A DNA stretch of 64,000 nt from Bradyrhizobium rifense (GTDB taxonomy: Bacteria; Pseudomonadota; Alphaproteobacteria; Rhizobiales; Xanthobacteraceae): NCBI RefSeq assembly GCF_008123425.1, contig NZ_VSSS01000030.1, positions 186,001 through 250,000 of the forward strand, written 5' to 3'. This document shows, in pieces, positions 44,305 through 52,936 of the stretch. Position numbers and translations under genes: made by a program. Numbering within the stretch: the stretch's first letter is position 1; every line of letters starts with the position of its first letter. The notes under the pieces were generated by a model. It was not told the DNA's origin, searched no databases, and saw nothing but the letters and a program-made list of their open reading frames with translations.

Positions 44305-45138
44305 GTTAAACCTCCAAGTTGCTCTTCAGGGAAGGTCATTGACCCGAATGGCCAATTCCCAAACCCCCTTTAAATCACCGCCTTGGCCACCTTCGCGTCT
44401 TCGGACACACCCGCATGAACGCGAGGGACTTAAGCGAAAGACCTAAACGGGACGACCTTGGGATGCCACCCTCCGTCGCCCGATCACAATTACCGAACGT
44501 CCTTGCACACACAACAACAGAACGCTCCGAAGCGGGCCTATGACGTGTGTTTTCCGACGGGTGTTGCACAAATAACACGCAGATGTGATCGTTCGACGCC
44601 TGCAACATGTTGTTTTTGCTGTATTTTTTTGAACGGTTCCATTTGCCCCCGAAATTCCCGATCCGATGGCGCGCGGGTCGGCTTACACACAGAGGCGGCT
44701 CTGACACGCTCGAATCGTGGAATCGGCACACAGACTCAGACGATGTGTAATGCGCGGTAACTCTCGGTGATTTCCGGCAGCGCAGACCCCTCATGTAGCT
44801 GAAGTCACTCGGCCGATTGGAGAATCGGGCCGGCATCCCCGCTGGCGGAGATGAGCGGTTCGCCGTCGATGCCTCCATTAAGCCGCGAACGGCGCAGCAA
44901 GCCGGCATCCTGCCTCGCAGAGCCGACCGCAGCAGGAAATTTCCAGCAAACTCAATCGCTTGAGGGAGAAGACACGACGTCGCCCGCGGAACTGTCTCTG
45001 TCACCCCTGCCAAGCGCTTTGGTTCTGCGTCCGCTCTTTTGGCGTGACGTTTCTCGACTGGAAAGCAAACCGTCATGATTGGCCCGCAGTCCTGCGGAAA
45101 TCGTTGGGAATATTCGAGTGAAAACACACGCTTCCAAA
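44305..45138. other. Gene-poor, lower-GC region upstream of the porin
   Basis: No convincing gene is seen. A long minus-strand frame across 44375–45205 is rich in Cys, Ser, Arg and Pro and has no recognisable domain. Base composition is visibly more AT-rich, notably around 44590–44660. The porin promoter and leader must lie in its first part. Confidence 0.5.
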
Positions 45139-45168
45139 TTGACCGGCCCAAGTAATTAGATGCATAAG
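45139..45168 (+). promoter_or_regulatory. Promoter of tRNA-Ser
   Basis: TTGACC (45139–45144), an 18-base gap and CATAAG (45163–45168) lie just ahead of the tRNA 5' end at 45178. Confidence 0.45.
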
Positions 45169-45177
45169 GCTCGCACC

Positions 45178-45270
45178 GGAGAGGTGGCCGAGTGGCTGAA
45201 GGCAACGCTTTGCTAAAGCGTCATACGGTCTCAAGCTGTATCGAGGGTTCGAATCCCTCCCTCTCCGCCA
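45178..45270 (+). tRNA. tRNA-Ser(GCT)
   Basis: A 93-base class II tRNA. The acceptor arm GGAGAGG pairs with CCTCTCC, discriminator G and an encoded CCA follow. The anticodon loop TTGCTAA gives anticodon GCT, which reads AGC/AGU serine codons. The long variable arm (CATACGGTCTCAAGCTGTATCG) and the T arm GAGGGTTCGAATCCCTC are clear. tRNA-Ser genes are common integration sites, but I see no second copy of the 3' end in the window. Confidence 0.97.
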
Positions 45271-45593
45271 CCCAGCTGCAGAATCCAGGTCTGTTCATCT
45301 GAAAGCGACCGTCGCACGGCTGCGACAGCCTGGCGCAAGGATCCGCGCGGCTGAGCCCAGCCCGATTCGCGCTCTCCTTATATATGTGTGCATGTTCCTG
45401 GACGCGGGATCGCCAGATCCGCCAATGCGACGGCGATATCAGCACCGCCTCGCCTCTCAAGGCCTTGAACCAGACGCCGGCTCTGCCGGCAGCCAGCGAC
45501 TCAGTCCTGAGGCATTCCTTTTCGGGATCGCTCATGCCACGCCGGTCTTAAGTGGCGGCACGACGCGGGAACTTGATTGAGCGCAACCCAATC
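45271..45593. other. Gene-free stretch after tRNA-Ser
   Basis: I see no gene. Short open frames have no coding character. No integrase is present. Confidence 0.45.
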
Positions 45594-45614
45594 GCCCCGT
45601 GAAACCCACGGGGC
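45594..45614 (-). terminator. Hairpin after the Sel1-like gene
   Basis: GCCCCGTG (45594–45601) pairs with CACGGGGC (45607–45614), with a five-base loop, 18 bases after the stop at 45632. No T tract follows, so function as a terminator is only likely. Confidence 0.45.
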
Positions 45615-45631
45615 CGGATGCGCTTCTCACT

Positions 45632-45898
45632 TCAATGCGCGGACACCCACGCCCGCGCGTCACGCTGCGCGGCCGAGATCTCGGACTCCGACATCTGGCC
45701 GGCCACTTCCTGGCGCAGAGCGACGGCGTCCCTGCGGCCCTTCAGCGCAGCGAGGTTGAACCATTTGTGCGCGGCGACGAGGTCGACCAGGCCCGAGCGG
45801 CCGCTCGCCCAATAGATCCCACGCTCGAACAGAACGTCCGACAGCGCGCTTGCATCGATCGGCGTTGCCGCATCGAGATCGAAAGTACCCTGAAACAT
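45632..45898 (-). CDS. Small Sel1-repeat-like protein, 88 aa
   Basis: The central segment AAHKWFNLAALKGRRDAVALRQEVAGQM matches one Sel1/TPR-like repeat (WFNLAAxxG...A...R), a protein-interaction helix pair. The repeat is preceded by about 40 residues including YWASGRSGLVDLV. Such single-repeat mini-proteins occur in multiple copies in Bradyrhizobium. AGGGG is seven bases upstream of the ATG at 45898. No export signal. Function unknown. Confidence 0.7.
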   Translation of the reverse strand: MFQGTFDLDAATPIDASALSDVLFERGIYWASGRSGLVDLVAAHKWFNLAALKGRRDAVALRQEVAGQMSESEISAAQRDARAWVSAH

Positions 45899-46772
45899 AA
45901 CGCATCCCCTTTTTCTTGTGCCGCCTCGTTCCCCCGAGCGCGGCTCCCGTCCAACTCTGATTTGCATGACCCCTTCTGGGATCGTGCGCTGTTCAACTCA
46001 TCCCGAAGTCTTCTTGCCCAATCCGTTTGCCGGCTTGTTGGAGGCGATGATGGCGGGCAAATTTGAATGGCAGTTTAAGTATCGCGATGAAGCAGACGTA
46101 AACGGAAGCGCCTGCCACGCGCACAGGAAACTCGAGAAGTCCGTGATTTGCAGGCACTTCTGCGATTCGTCAGATTTGGTTTACCGTGGGATTTTCGGAC
46201 ATCGATAACCATCGCGCGCGGTGGCGCGTGTCCTGTGGTTACAATTTGTGGGAGCGGCGGCGCGGTGGAAGGGTCGCAGGATCGCCTCGCGCTGCGGGCG
46301 CCGGCCCCCGGCAGTCATGCCGGCAGGACACGGAGGCGAGACCCGGCGTCGGGGCGATGGCCTTGGCATTGTGCCTGAGTGACCGGCGTCGCGGCAACGA
46401 AAGTTTGCCGCACCCTCGCCTGCCTCAAGGCAGCACGGCCCCAGCACGACCATGCAGCACGACGGCGCGGCGCGGCTTGCGTCTAGGTCAGATCAACAAT
46501 GTCCGGAAAGGGAATGCCGGCAATACCCCGGCCTCAGGGAACGAGGGCGTCGGCGAACACGTCAGGACCAGATTCCAAATTGGCCCGAAGGCCGTCTGTG
46601 GAATTGCGGAGCCCTTATTCAAGGCGCCGCACCGAACGAAGAAAACTTGTTTCTTCTGCCGGACCGGACTTTGACGAGCGAGCCCGCAAAAGCTGACGAT
46701 CCGACCGTTGACCTGATGTCTCGCCGACACCCTCTATCGTCGACCAGAACCTTTTGAGAGGCGCTGATGACG
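45899..46772. other. Gene-poor region between the Sel1-like and lysine-rich genes
   Basis: Nothing convincingly codes here. Several open frames of 80 to 160 residues exist on both strands but are Arg/Pro/Cys-rich with no domain. Around 46260–46460 the sequence is GC-rich and resembles a degraded coding region, but I could not identify it. Confidence 0.45.
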
Positions 46773-46795
46773 TGCCGGCTCTCTAGGAGCCGGCA
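46773..46795 (-). terminator. Hairpin after the lysine-rich mini-gene
   Basis: TGCCGGCTC (46773–46781), loop TCTAG, GAGCCGGCA (46787–46795) forms a perfect 9-bp stem 16 bases after the stop at 46811. No clear T run follows. Confidence 0.6.
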
Positions 46796-46810
46796 ACTTC
46801 AGAAGCGAAG

Positions 46811-46909
46811 TTACTTCTTCTTGGCGACCTTGCGGGTCTTCTTCGCAGTCTTCTTCACTGCGCTCTTCGCCTTCTTCGCCTTCTTCGCCTTCTTTGCTTT
46901 CTTGGCCAT
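46811..46909 (-). CDS. Histone H1-like lysine/alanine mini-protein, 32 aa
   Basis: The product is MAKKAKKAKKAKKAKS followed by AVKKTAKKTRKVAKKK. It has 17 lysines among 32 residues in an AKK pattern, like bacterial histone H1-type tails (Hc1/BpH1 family). GGAGGG lies five bases upstream of the ATG, a strong site, and a hairpin follows the stop. Its small size leaves room only for DNA or RNA binding by charge, or a chaperone-like or structural role. Nucleoid binding is inferred. The 5' leader contains another inverted repeat at 46951–46980. Confidence 0.75.
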   Translation of the reverse strand: MAKKAKKAKKAKKAKSAVKKTAKKTRKVAKKK

Positions 46910-46950
46910 GTTGCCCTCCGATGTGTGAGATGGCTTTAATCGCTGCGTAC

Positions 46951-46980
46951 ATTCGGGGATCGAATGCACTCACCCCGAAT
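46951..46980. promoter_or_regulatory. Inverted repeat upstream of the lysine-rich gene
   Basis: ATTCGGGG (46951–46958) and CCCCGAAT (46973–46980) form a perfect 8-bp inverted repeat with a 14-base centre, about 40 bases before the start codon. It could be an operator or an mRNA hairpin. Confidence 0.4.
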
Positions 46981-47474
46981 ACACCAACACGACGAAAAAA
47001 ACATCTTCTCACTTAAGGAAGTGTTGACGACGCAACGCGCGTGCGCCAGCCGCGCTTGATTTGCCGAGACGCAGAGACACGCGTCTGCGATTGCAAATGC
47101 TTCTCGCAACGTCGCAGCCGGCAAGCGCATCGATTGCAAGAATACCCTATGCAACAAGTATTATTCTGCGCGCGCACATCACGCATGATCAGTGCGATGA
47201 CGCGCACCGCAGAGCGCGCGAATGCGTCGTGGAGGTGAGTCGCGGACTCTGAGTCGCGAATTTTGGCAACGAAATTATTTTCATGCTTAACGGCGGAAGC
47301 GCTCGTCAGAGCGAGTGCAGGTCGCCGTTTTGTGCGAATCGCGCCACCGCGATTCGCAACTGCATCGTGACCTCAACGGGATGAATCTTGCTGTCGATGA
47401 CGCGTGAGTGCGTCGCATCGCGAACGCTGATCGAGATGACGAAGCGTGTCGTCACCTCGTCCGAACGCGTGACG
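46981..47474. other. Gene-free stretch between gatB and the lysine-rich gene
   Basis: No gene is seen. The sequence is dense in short CG-rich palindromes (GCGCGC, GACGCG, CGTCGC) and has an AT-rich part near 47260–47290. It holds the promoter of the lysine-rich gene on one side and trails gatB on the other. Confidence 0.45.
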
Positions 47475-48959
47475 TCAGACGCCGAGCTTGGACTTGAGCA
47501 GCTCGTTGACCGCCTGCGGGTTCGCCTTGCCGCCGGATGACTTCATCACCTGGCCGACGAACCAGCCGAGCGACTGCGGCTTGTCCTTCACCTGCGCGGC
47601 CTTGTCGGGATTGGCCGCGATGATGTCGTCGACAACCTTTTCGATCGCCGAAAGATCCGTGACCTGCTTCATGCCGCGGCTCTCGACCAATGCACGAGGG
47701 TCGCCGCCCTCCTGCCAGACGATCTCGAACAGATCCTTGGCGATCTTGCCGGAGATCGTGCCCTCGCCGATCAGGTCGATGATCGCCGCAAGCTGCTCGG
47801 CGTTGACCGGAGAGGCCGTAATATCCCGGCCTTCCTTGTTGAGACGGCCGAACAGCTCGTTGATCACCCAATTCGCCGCCATCTTGCCGTCGCGGGCGCG
47901 GTTGGCGAGCCTGTCGAGCACCGTTTCGTAGAACACCGCGCTCTCGCGCTCGGCGACGAGCACGCTCGCGTCGTAAGCCGACAGGCCGAAGTCGGCAACG
48001 AAGCGCGTCTTCTTCTGGTCCGGCAGTTCGGGAAGCTCAGCCTTCAGCTCGTCGACGAAGCTTTGCGAGAACTCCAGCGGCAGCAAATCCGGATCGGGGA
48101 AGTAGCGGTAGTCGTGCGCCTCTTCCTTCGAGCGCATCGAGCGCGTCTCGCCCTTGCTGGGGTCGTAGAGGCGCGTCTCCTGGTCGATCGTGCCGCCGTC
48201 CTCCAAAATTTCGATCTGACGGCGCGCTTCGTACTCGATCGCCTGCCCGATGAAGGTGATCGAGTTCATGTTCTTGATCTCGCAACGGGTGCCGAGCGGC
48301 GCGCCCGGCTTGCGCACGGAGACGTTGACGTCGGCGCGCAAGCTTCCCTTCTCCATGTCGCCGTCGCAGGTGCCGAGATAGCGCAGGATCGAGCGCAGCT
48401 TGGTCACATAGGCCTTGGCCTGCTCGGCGTCGCGGATGTCCGGTTTTGATACGATCTCCATCAGCGCCACGCCGGAGCGGTTGAGATCAACATTGGTCAT
48501 CGTCGGCGACCGGTCGTGCAGCAACTTGCCGGCATCCTGCTCCAGATGCAGCCGCTCGATGCCGATGGAGACGCTGCGGCCTCCGTCGAGCTCGACCACC
48601 ACTTCGCCCTCGCCCACCACCGGCGATTTGTACTGGCTGATCTGATAGCCCTGCGGCAGGTCCGGATAGAAATAGTTTTTCCGGTCGAACACCGAACGCA
48701 GATTGATTTTTGCGTTGAGGCCGAGCCCGGTCCGGACAGCCTGTCTGACGCATTCCTCGTTGATGACAGGCAGCATGCCCGGCATCGCGGCATCGACCAG
48801 CGACACGTGGCTGTTCGGCTCTCCGCCGAATGCAGTCGACGCGCCCGAGAACAGTTTTGAGTTCGACGTCACTTGGGCATGGATCTCCATGCCGATGACG
48901 ACTTCCCAGTCGCCGGTGGCGCCCTTGAGAAGCTTGTGCGGTGTGACTGACACGTTCAT
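47475..48959 (-). CDS. gatB: Asp/Glu-tRNA(Asn/Gln) amidotransferase subunit B
   Basis: GatB binds misacylated Glu-tRNA(Gln) or Asp-tRNA(Asn) for transamidation. The 494-residue protein has GDWEVVIGMEIHAQVTSNSKLFS near the start, the cradle motif DLPQGYQISQY, MEKGSLRADVNVSVR, and the C-terminal YqeY-like helical tail. The ATG at 48959 has GGAAGCCGGA upstream. It is the last gene of the gat series, separated from gatA by two other genes. Confidence 0.97.
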   Translation of the reverse strand: MNVSVTPHKLLKGATGDWEVVIGMEIHAQVTSNSKLFSGASTAFGGEPNSHVSLVDAAMPGMLPVINEECVRQAVRTGLGLNAKINLRSVFDRKNYFYPDLPQGYQISQYKSPVVGEGEVVVELDGGRSVSIGIERLHLEQDAGKLLHDRSPTMTNVDLNRSGVALMEIVSKPDIRDAEQAKAYVTKLRSILRYLGTCDGDMEKGSLRADVNVSVRKPGAPLGTRCEIKNMNSITFIGQAIEYEARRQIEILEDGGTIDQETRLYDPSKGETRSMRSKEEAHDYRYFPDPDLLPLEFSQSFVDELKAELPELPDQKKTRFVADFGLSAYDASVLVAERESAVFYETVLDRLANRARDGKMAANWVINELFGRLNKEGRDITASPVNAEQLAAIIDLIGEGTISGKIAKDLFEIVWQEGGDPRALVESRGMKQVTDLSAIEKVVDDIIAANPDKAAQVKDKPQSLGWFVGQVMKSSGGKANPQAVNELLKSKLGV

Positions 48960-49086
48960 CGATCCGGCTTCCGAACCATTCAAATGTAGGATGGCAAGAT
49001 ATGGGAAGATTTGGGCTTCGCGCAACGGCTGGCGCCAGTCAAGCCGAGGAAGCCGACATTCTGGTGATCAACAGCCGCACCCGGGG

Positions 49087-50484
49087 TCAAAGCCCCCGGC
49101 GAAACGCCTGGTAGGGCTTGCTCTGGCGCAGCGCGTCGGCGCCGCCTTCGATCAGGAGATCGACCTGGTCCGCCGGCAGCGAGAACCGCGTCGGGATCGT
49201 ATTGAGGATGCCGGCACGCGCGGGCCCGAGCTGCTCGAAATTCACCCGATCGATGAAGAAACTGACATCGTTGCAGCGCCAATTATTGCCGACCCCGAGA
49301 CGGGCACGGTCCGCCGCCGACAGGCTGCATCGCCAGCGTCTGATCTTCCCCACCCAGTCATTGGCCAGGCCGGTGAATGCCGCGTAACTGGATCGCACGC
49401 CTGCATCGATGGCGGTATCGGCTGCCGCCGACACCAGTTCGATGCCGCTTGGCCCTTCGACCCGCTGCGCGAAATCGCCGGAGATACCCCGCCCGGCATC
49501 GACGAGAAGGAACATGATCCGCCGCACCTTCACGGCCTGCCGCTCGTTCATCGGCTCGAACGGACGCTGCGCCGCCAGCATCCCGATGCTGAAACCGGAC
49601 AGGCCGTAATTGTCGACGAGGCCGCCGTCGAGCAGCTTCACATAACGCATCGAGCCATCGTGATAGCGGGCGTTGGCTTCCGCAAACGACCGCAACAAGG
49701 GCTGCGCATTCGGATCGCGGCGTGCGCGTTCGATCCAGTTCGGCAGTTGCGTTGCGCAGCCGCCGGGATAGGTCTCGAGCACGATCGGCGCAAAGGCAAG
49801 CGGTACCGCCGCGGACGCTGCGACCGCCTCAGCGATGCGATAAGACCGGATATCGCTGCATAGCGCGTCAAAGGTGGTCTTCCCGAACACGAATGGCGTG
49901 CGGTTGTAGATGTCGGACGCATTGATCCAGACCCGCGGGCGCCGGTCTTCGCGAAAAATATCGAACCGCGCGCCATCGAACAGGTTTCGATCGAGCCAGT
50001 TGGTAAACTGGCTGTCGTTGACGCCGCCGCCGAGTGCGCGCCCGATGTTCCCGAGCGAAACGCTGGTATTGAGACCTTCCTCGGCGTTCCGCAGCAGGAA
50101 ACGCTCGCGAAAATCCGCAATCGCAGCACGCTGCTTGAGGCCGAAATAAGCTGCCGTAACCGATCCGCCGGAGACGCCGGAGACGAAGTCCACCCGGTCA
50201 AGCAGCGTTTTCGCGTGATCGGAGCCGACGCGAGATCGATCGAGTTCGGTCAGCACCCCAAAGGAGAACGCCGCGGCACGCATGCCGCCGCCGGAGAACG
50301 ACAACCCCAGCAGTAGATCGTCTGCGTAACTCTGAACTTCTCGCCCAAAATCATTGTCGGCCAACGCTTCGCCGAGCGGAGCGTTGCCCGGCAAATTGTA
50401 GACCGTCGCGCATCCCGCCAATAACCCCGCGAACGCAACGGCCAACCCGGCCAGGGCCCATCCCCGCATTTTCAACGCTTGCAC
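49087..50484 (-). CDS. Patatin-like phospholipase lipoprotein
   Basis: The 465-residue protein begins with a lipoprotein signal (LAGLAVAFAGLLAGC), so it should be lipid-anchored in the envelope. The patatin domain has the oxyanion loop SFSGGGMRAAAFS, the nucleophile serine in SGVSGGS (GxSxG), and the Asp of the dyad in LLDGGLVDNYG. It likely hydrolyses phospholipid or another acyl ester. It sits between gatA and gatB on the same strand, perhaps only by location. Confidence 0.88.
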   Translation of the reverse strand: MQALKMRGWALAGLAVAFAGLLAGCATVYNLPGNAPLGEALADNDFGREVQSYADDLLLGLSFSGGGMRAAAFSFGVLTELDRSRVGSDHAKTLLDRVDFVSGVSGGSVTAAYFGLKQRAAIADFRERFLLRNAEEGLNTSVSLGNIGRALGGGVNDSQFTNWLDRNLFDGARFDIFREDRRPRVWINASDIYNRTPFVFGKTTFDALCSDIRSYRIAEAVAASAAVPLAFAPIVLETYPGGCATQLPNWIERARRDPNAQPLLRSFAEANARYHDGSMRYVKLLDGGLVDNYGLSGFSIGMLAAQRPFEPMNERQAVKVRRIMFLLVDAGRGISGDFAQRVEGPSGIELVSAAADTAIDAGVRSSYAAFTGLANDWVGKIRRWRCSLSAADRARLGVGNNWRCNDVSFFIDRVNFEQLGPARAGILNTIPTRFSLPADQVDLLIEGGADALRQSKPYQAFRRGL

Positions 50485-50579
50485 CCGAATGTCCCGTCGC
50501 AGGCCCCACCCTGTCGCCGCCAGTCTATCATGCTCAAAGGTGACATCGGCATGACCCCGAGGCTAGCGCCGATACAGGG

Positions 50580-50876
50580 TTAACGAGGCAAAAGCGCGGA
50601 CACGATCCGCTCCCACTCCGCTTCCAATGAATCCTTCGCCGCGGGCTGGCCGGCCTGGCGATACCAGTAGCCGGCATTGCCGAGATCGCCTTCGACACGG
50701 TGCAAGTATGCGTGCACCCAGGCGGCGTCGCGGCCATTGTCGTCCTGGACGATCTTGTGCGCCTGGTCCCAATCGCCCTTCGCCGCCCACCAGAGACCGG
50801 CGAGCGACGCGCTCAGGTCCGGCGCGGGCGCCGCGCCGTCGAGGCTCGCGATGAAGGCGGCGACATTCACCACCAC
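50580..50876 (-). CDS. Conserved small hypothetical protein, 98 aa
   Basis: A soluble helical protein with Trp-rich pieces (GLWWAAKGDWDQAHKIVQDD, DAAWVHAYLHRVEGDLGNAGYWYRQAG). Its pattern is like a single TPR-like helical pair. Its start overlaps the gatA stop by ten bases, implying coupling. Similar genes follow gatA in many Rhizobiales, but no function is known. Confidence 0.72.
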   Translation of the reverse strand: MVVNVAAFIASLDGAAPAPDLSASLAGLWWAAKGDWDQAHKIVQDDNGRDAAWVHAYLHRVEGDLGNAGYWYRQAGQPAAKDSLEAEWERIVSALLPR

Positions 50877-52342
50877 CTCGCGGGCGTGAAGCGGCCGGCG
50901 GCCTGCTCGATCACCTCGCCGAGCGAGAACAGCGTCTCCTCGTCAAAGGGACGGCCGATCAGCTGCAAGCCGAGCGGCAGGCCCTGCGCGTCCTTGCCAG
51001 CGGGCACGGCGATGCCCGGCAGGCCCGCCATGTTCACGGTAACCGTGAAGATGTCGTTGAGATACATCTCGACGGGATCGGCGCCGCCCTTCTCGCCGAT
51101 GCCGAAGGCGGCCGACGGCGTCGCCGGCGTCAGGATCGCGTTGACGCCCTTGGCGAAGCAATCCTCAAAATCCTTCTTGATCAGCGTGCGCACCTTCTGG
51201 GCGCGCAGATAATAAGCGTCGTAGTAGCCGGCCGAGAGCACATAGGTGCCGATCATGACGCGGCGGCGCACCTCCGCGCCAAAACCTCTTGCGCGGGTGT
51301 TCTCGTATTGCTCGATGATGTTCTTGCCCTGCTCGCGCAGGCCGTAGCGGACGCCGTCATAACGCGCGAGGTTGGACGAGGCCTCCGCCGGCGCCACGAT
51401 GTAGTAGGCCGGCAGCGCGTATTTGGTGTGCGGCAGCGACACCTCGACGAGCTCGGCGCCGGCCGCCTTCAGCCAGGCCGCGCCCTCGCTCCAGAGTTTC
51501 TCGATCTCGGCCGGCATGCCGTCGAGGCGATATTCCTTGGGGATACCGATCCTGAGGCCCTTCACGGACCTGCCGATCGCAGCCTCGTAATCCGGCACGG
51601 GCACGTCGACGGACGTGGTGTCCTTCGGATCATGCCCGGCCATCGAGCGCAGCAGCATCGCCGCATCGCGCGTGGTCCGCGCGATCGGTCCAGCCTGATC
51701 GAGCGAGGAGGCAAAGGCGACGATGCCCCAGCGCGAGCAGCGGCCATAGGTCGGCTTGATGCCGACAGTCGCGGTGAACGCGGCCGGCTGGCGGATCGAG
51801 CCGCCGGTGTCGGTCGCGGTCGCGCCCATGCAGAGCAGCGCCGCCACGGCCGAAGCCGAGCCGCCGGACGAGCCGCCCGGCACCAGCGTCGTGTTGCTTC
51901 CCTCACGCCGCCAGGGATTGCCGACGGGGCCGAAGCACGAGGTCTCGTTCGCCGAGCCCATCGCGAACTCGTCATTGTTGAGCTTGCCGAGCATCACGGC
52001 GCCGTCGCGCCAGAGCTGCGAGGTGATGGTGGACTCGTAAGTCGGCACGAAATTGCCGAGGATTTTTGAGCACGCCGTGGTGCGCACGCCCTTGGTCGCA
52101 AAGAGATCCTTGATGCCGAGCGGAATGCCCGCGAGCGGACCGGCGTCGCCCCTGGCGATCTTCTCGTCTACGGCCTTCGCCATGTCACGCGCGCGATCGG
52201 GCGTCTCCATCACGAAGGCGTTGAGTACGCGCGCGGCTTCGATCGCGCTCAGATGCGCGTCGGTCAGCTCGAGTGACGTGAAAGTCTTGGCCGCGAGACC
52301 CTTGCGGGCCTCGGCGAGCGTCAGCGATGTCAAATCGGTCAT
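50867..52342 (-). CDS. gatA: Asp/Glu-tRNA(Asn/Gln) amidotransferase subunit A
   Basis: GatA is the amidase that produces ammonia from glutamine for GatB. The 491-residue protein has the Ser-cisSer-Lys triad of amidase signature enzymes: Lys in GIPLGIKDLF, cis-Ser in TDTGGSIRQPA, and nucleophile Ser within PGGSSGGSASAVAALL. The start overlaps the preceding small gene (ATGA). It follows gatC in the same direction. Confidence 0.97.
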   Translation of the reverse strand: MTDLTSLTLAEARKGLAAKTFTSLELTDAHLSAIEAARVLNAFVMETPDRARDMAKAVDEKIARGDAGPLAGIPLGIKDLFATKGVRTTACSKILGNFVPTYESTITSQLWRDGAVMLGKLNNDEFAMGSANETSCFGPVGNPWRREGSNTTLVPGGSSGGSASAVAALLCMGATATDTGGSIRQPAAFTATVGIKPTYGRCSRWGIVAFASSLDQAGPIARTTRDAAMLLRSMAGHDPKDTTSVDVPVPDYEAAIGRSVKGLRIGIPKEYRLDGMPAEIEKLWSEGAAWLKAAGAELVEVSLPHTKYALPAYYIVAPAEASSNLARYDGVRYGLREQGKNIIEQYENTRARGFGAEVRRRVMIGTYVLSAGYYDAYYLRAQKVRTLIKKDFEDCFAKGVNAILTPATPSAAFGIGEKGGADPVEMYLNDIFTVTVNMAGLPGIAVPAGKDAQGLPLGLQLIGRPFDEETLFSLGEVIEQAAGRFTPARWW

Positions 52343-52554
52343 TTATTAATCGGGCTGCAGAAGAACGGAGACAGGGTTTTGTCGTTGGCCGGGTCGTCTT
52401 TTTTCTTGGCGGCGGCATTCGCAGCGGCCTCGATCTCGTCGAGCACGGCATTGACGGCGACATTGGGATCGGCAGCCTTGCCCTGCCGCTCCATCTTGTC
52501 GAGATAGTTCATGTAGGCCTGATAAGCCTTCTCATCGTCGCAAAGCATGCACAT
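52339..52554 (-). CDS. Small CxxC-motif protein between gatC and gatA, 71 aa
   Basis: The N-terminus MCMLCDDEKAYQAYMNYLDKM has a CxxC, and a third Cys lies near the C-terminus (FFCSPINK). The rest is a charged helix rich in Ala/Lys. It starts 18 bases after gatC and overlaps gatA by four bases, so it is translated as part of the amidotransferase operon. A metal or redox site is possible. Function unknown. Confidence 0.75.
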   Translation of the reverse strand: MCMLCDDEKAYQAYMNYLDKMERQGKAADPNVAVNAVLDEIEAAANAAAKKKDDPANDKTLSPFFCSPINK

Positions 52555-52572
52555 CGGGCGGCGTCCTAAAAA

Positions 52573-52860
52573 CTACTCGACGACTTTCGGCACCAGAAAG
52601 AAGTGACCTTCGGTCGCAGGCGCGTTGGCAACGATATCGTCGGCGATCTCGCCGTCATTGACCACGTCTTGCCGCTTCTTCATCTGCATCGGGGTGACCG
52701 AGGTCATCGGCTCCACGCCCTCGACATTGACCTCCGAGAGCTGCTCGACAAAGGCGAGCATGGCGTTGAGCTCACCCTGCAGATGCGGAACCTCGTCCTC
52801 GGAAACCGCAATGCGCGCCAGATGCGCAATGCGGCGGACGGTAGCGGCGTCGACGGACAT
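52573..52860 (-). CDS. gatC: Asp/Glu-tRNA(Asn/Gln) amidotransferase subunit C
   Basis: GatC stabilises the GatAB complex. The 95-residue protein has the typical two-helix start (TVRRIAHLARIAVSEDE), NAMLAFVEQLSEVNVEGVEPMTSVTPM, and the C-terminal APATEGHFFLVPKVVE. I start at the ATG at 52860. It opens the gat series. Confidence 0.96.
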   Translation of the reverse strand: MSVDAATVRRIAHLARIAVSEDEVPHLQGELNAMLAFVEQLSEVNVEGVEPMTSVTPMQMKKRQDVVNDGEIADDIVANAPATEGHFFLVPKVVE

Positions 52861-52936
52861 TATATAAGGCCTCTCACGGCAAAACCTATGTGCCGTATAG
52901 CAGAGGCCGGTTTTGCGCCGCAACCGGCGCCGGGAG

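Noticed and set aside
44375..45205. Possible 276-residue protein upstream of the porin
   Set aside because: Cys/Ser/Arg/Pro-rich with no hydrophobic core, overlaps the tRNA region, and lacks a ribosome site.
45178..45270. tRNA-Ser as an active integration site
   Set aside because: No integrase and no second copy of the tRNA 3' end were found within the window, so only a scar can be considered.
46186..46674. Possible 162-residue protein in the gene-poor tract
   Set aside because: No domain, high Arg/Gly/Pro, and frames on the other strand are equally open.
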